Part shown: piece by piece, positions 14,271 through 16,085 of the stretch
Layout: every line of letters begins with the position of its first letter
Numbering within the stretch: the first letter of the stretch is position 1
Assembly (NCBI GenBank): GCA_964518505.1
Contig: CAZFGT010000049.1
Coordinates: 1-16,085 of the forward strand
Source: DASPUH01 sp964518505
GTDB taxonomy: Bacteria > Chloroflexota > Limnocylindria > Limnocylindrales > CSP1-4
DNA length: 16,085 bases
Direction of reading: 5' to 3'
Made by a program: the position numbers and the translations under genes
Notes under the pieces: model-generated
The model's input: the letters and a program-made list of their open reading frames with translations, nothing else
Told to the model about the DNA's origin: nothing
Databases searched by the model: none

Positions 14271-14498
14271 CCGCCGTGCGGGCAGCCGTCTCGAGGCCAG
14301 GCCGGCCCGCCGCCGTTTGCATGCCGTGCTCGAACTGACGCCCGAGCTGCCCGAGACGGACGGTTCCGCGGTCGTGCCTTGCGCGTCGCGCAACGCTTGG
14401 CGGTGGCGGTCCGGGATGTCGGCCCGATGCGTCACGGCGCGCAACGTGGACCCGCGGAGACGGCGAGGCGGGTGGGGGCGCGGATCCGCAGGAAGCGG
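14271..14498. other. Gene-free convergent intergenic region
   Basis: Neither strand has a credible gene: the open frames are Arg-rich and lack start signals. It contains a short perfect inverted repeat TTGCGC-GTC-GCGCAA (14379-14393), with CGCGCAA again at 14438-14444. No T-tract terminator is obvious for either flanking gene. Confidence 0.5.

Positions 14499-16085
<1,587 letters not shown>

Overview
This is a GC-rich (roughly 70 % by eye) bacterial window, densely packed with genes on both strands. It has many 4-nt start/stop overlaps, GTG starts, TAnnnT-type -10 boxes and several apparently leaderless genes. Protein sequences and gene style suggest a high-GC Chloroflexota (Limnocylindria-like) genome; an actinobacterial relative cannot be excluded by eye. 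A run of exactly 100 N (1914-2013) marks a scaffold join, so this is a draft or metagenome assembly, and order across that join is not proven by the sequence.

Layout. 1-1913: 3' part of a Kbl-type glycine C-acetyltransferase followed after 1 nt by a UPF0104/LPG-synthase-type membrane protein that runs into the gap. 2085-2831 (-): family-2 glycosyltransferase, possibly preceded by a 15-codon leaderless mini-ORF. 2948-4587 (+): a PHP-family histidinol-phosphatase-like enzyme and an RNase Z-like metallo-beta-lactamase-fold (MBL) hydrolase, translationally coupled and closed by a 12-bp hairpin. 4672-5466 (-): secreted, Thr/Pro-repeat, membrane-anchored protein. 5707-7416 (+): argS. 7417-7599: terminator-like hairpins and a candidate small RNA. 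7600-8286 (+): UlaG-like MBL-fold protein with a degenerate metal site.

8305-16085 is a histidine-utilisation region interrupted by metal-homeostasis genes. On the minus strand lie hutU (5' end outside the window) and, further downstream, a ZIP metal transporter, a FtnA-type ferritin, ftcD and hutI in possible operon order. Between hutU and the ZIP gene, on the plus strand, is a tightly overlapping trio: a DtxR/MntR-family regulator, a PEP mutase/isocitrate-lyase-family enzyme and a four-helix membrane protein. The divergent spacer between ZIP and regulator (11983-12205) holds a consensus TTGACA-17-TAGCAT promoter for ZIP, a near-perfect 24-bp palindrome, a leaderless promoter for the regulator and two hairpins in the ZIP leader.

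Functionally, HutU, HutI and FtcD convert urocanate to glutamate plus 5-formimino-THF; HutH (histidine to urocanate) is not in the window. The most interesting reading is that histidine breakdown and divalent-metal uptake, storage and sensing are physically, perhaps transcriptionally, linked here. The sensor lacks the usual primary-site metal ligands of its family, so what it senses is open.
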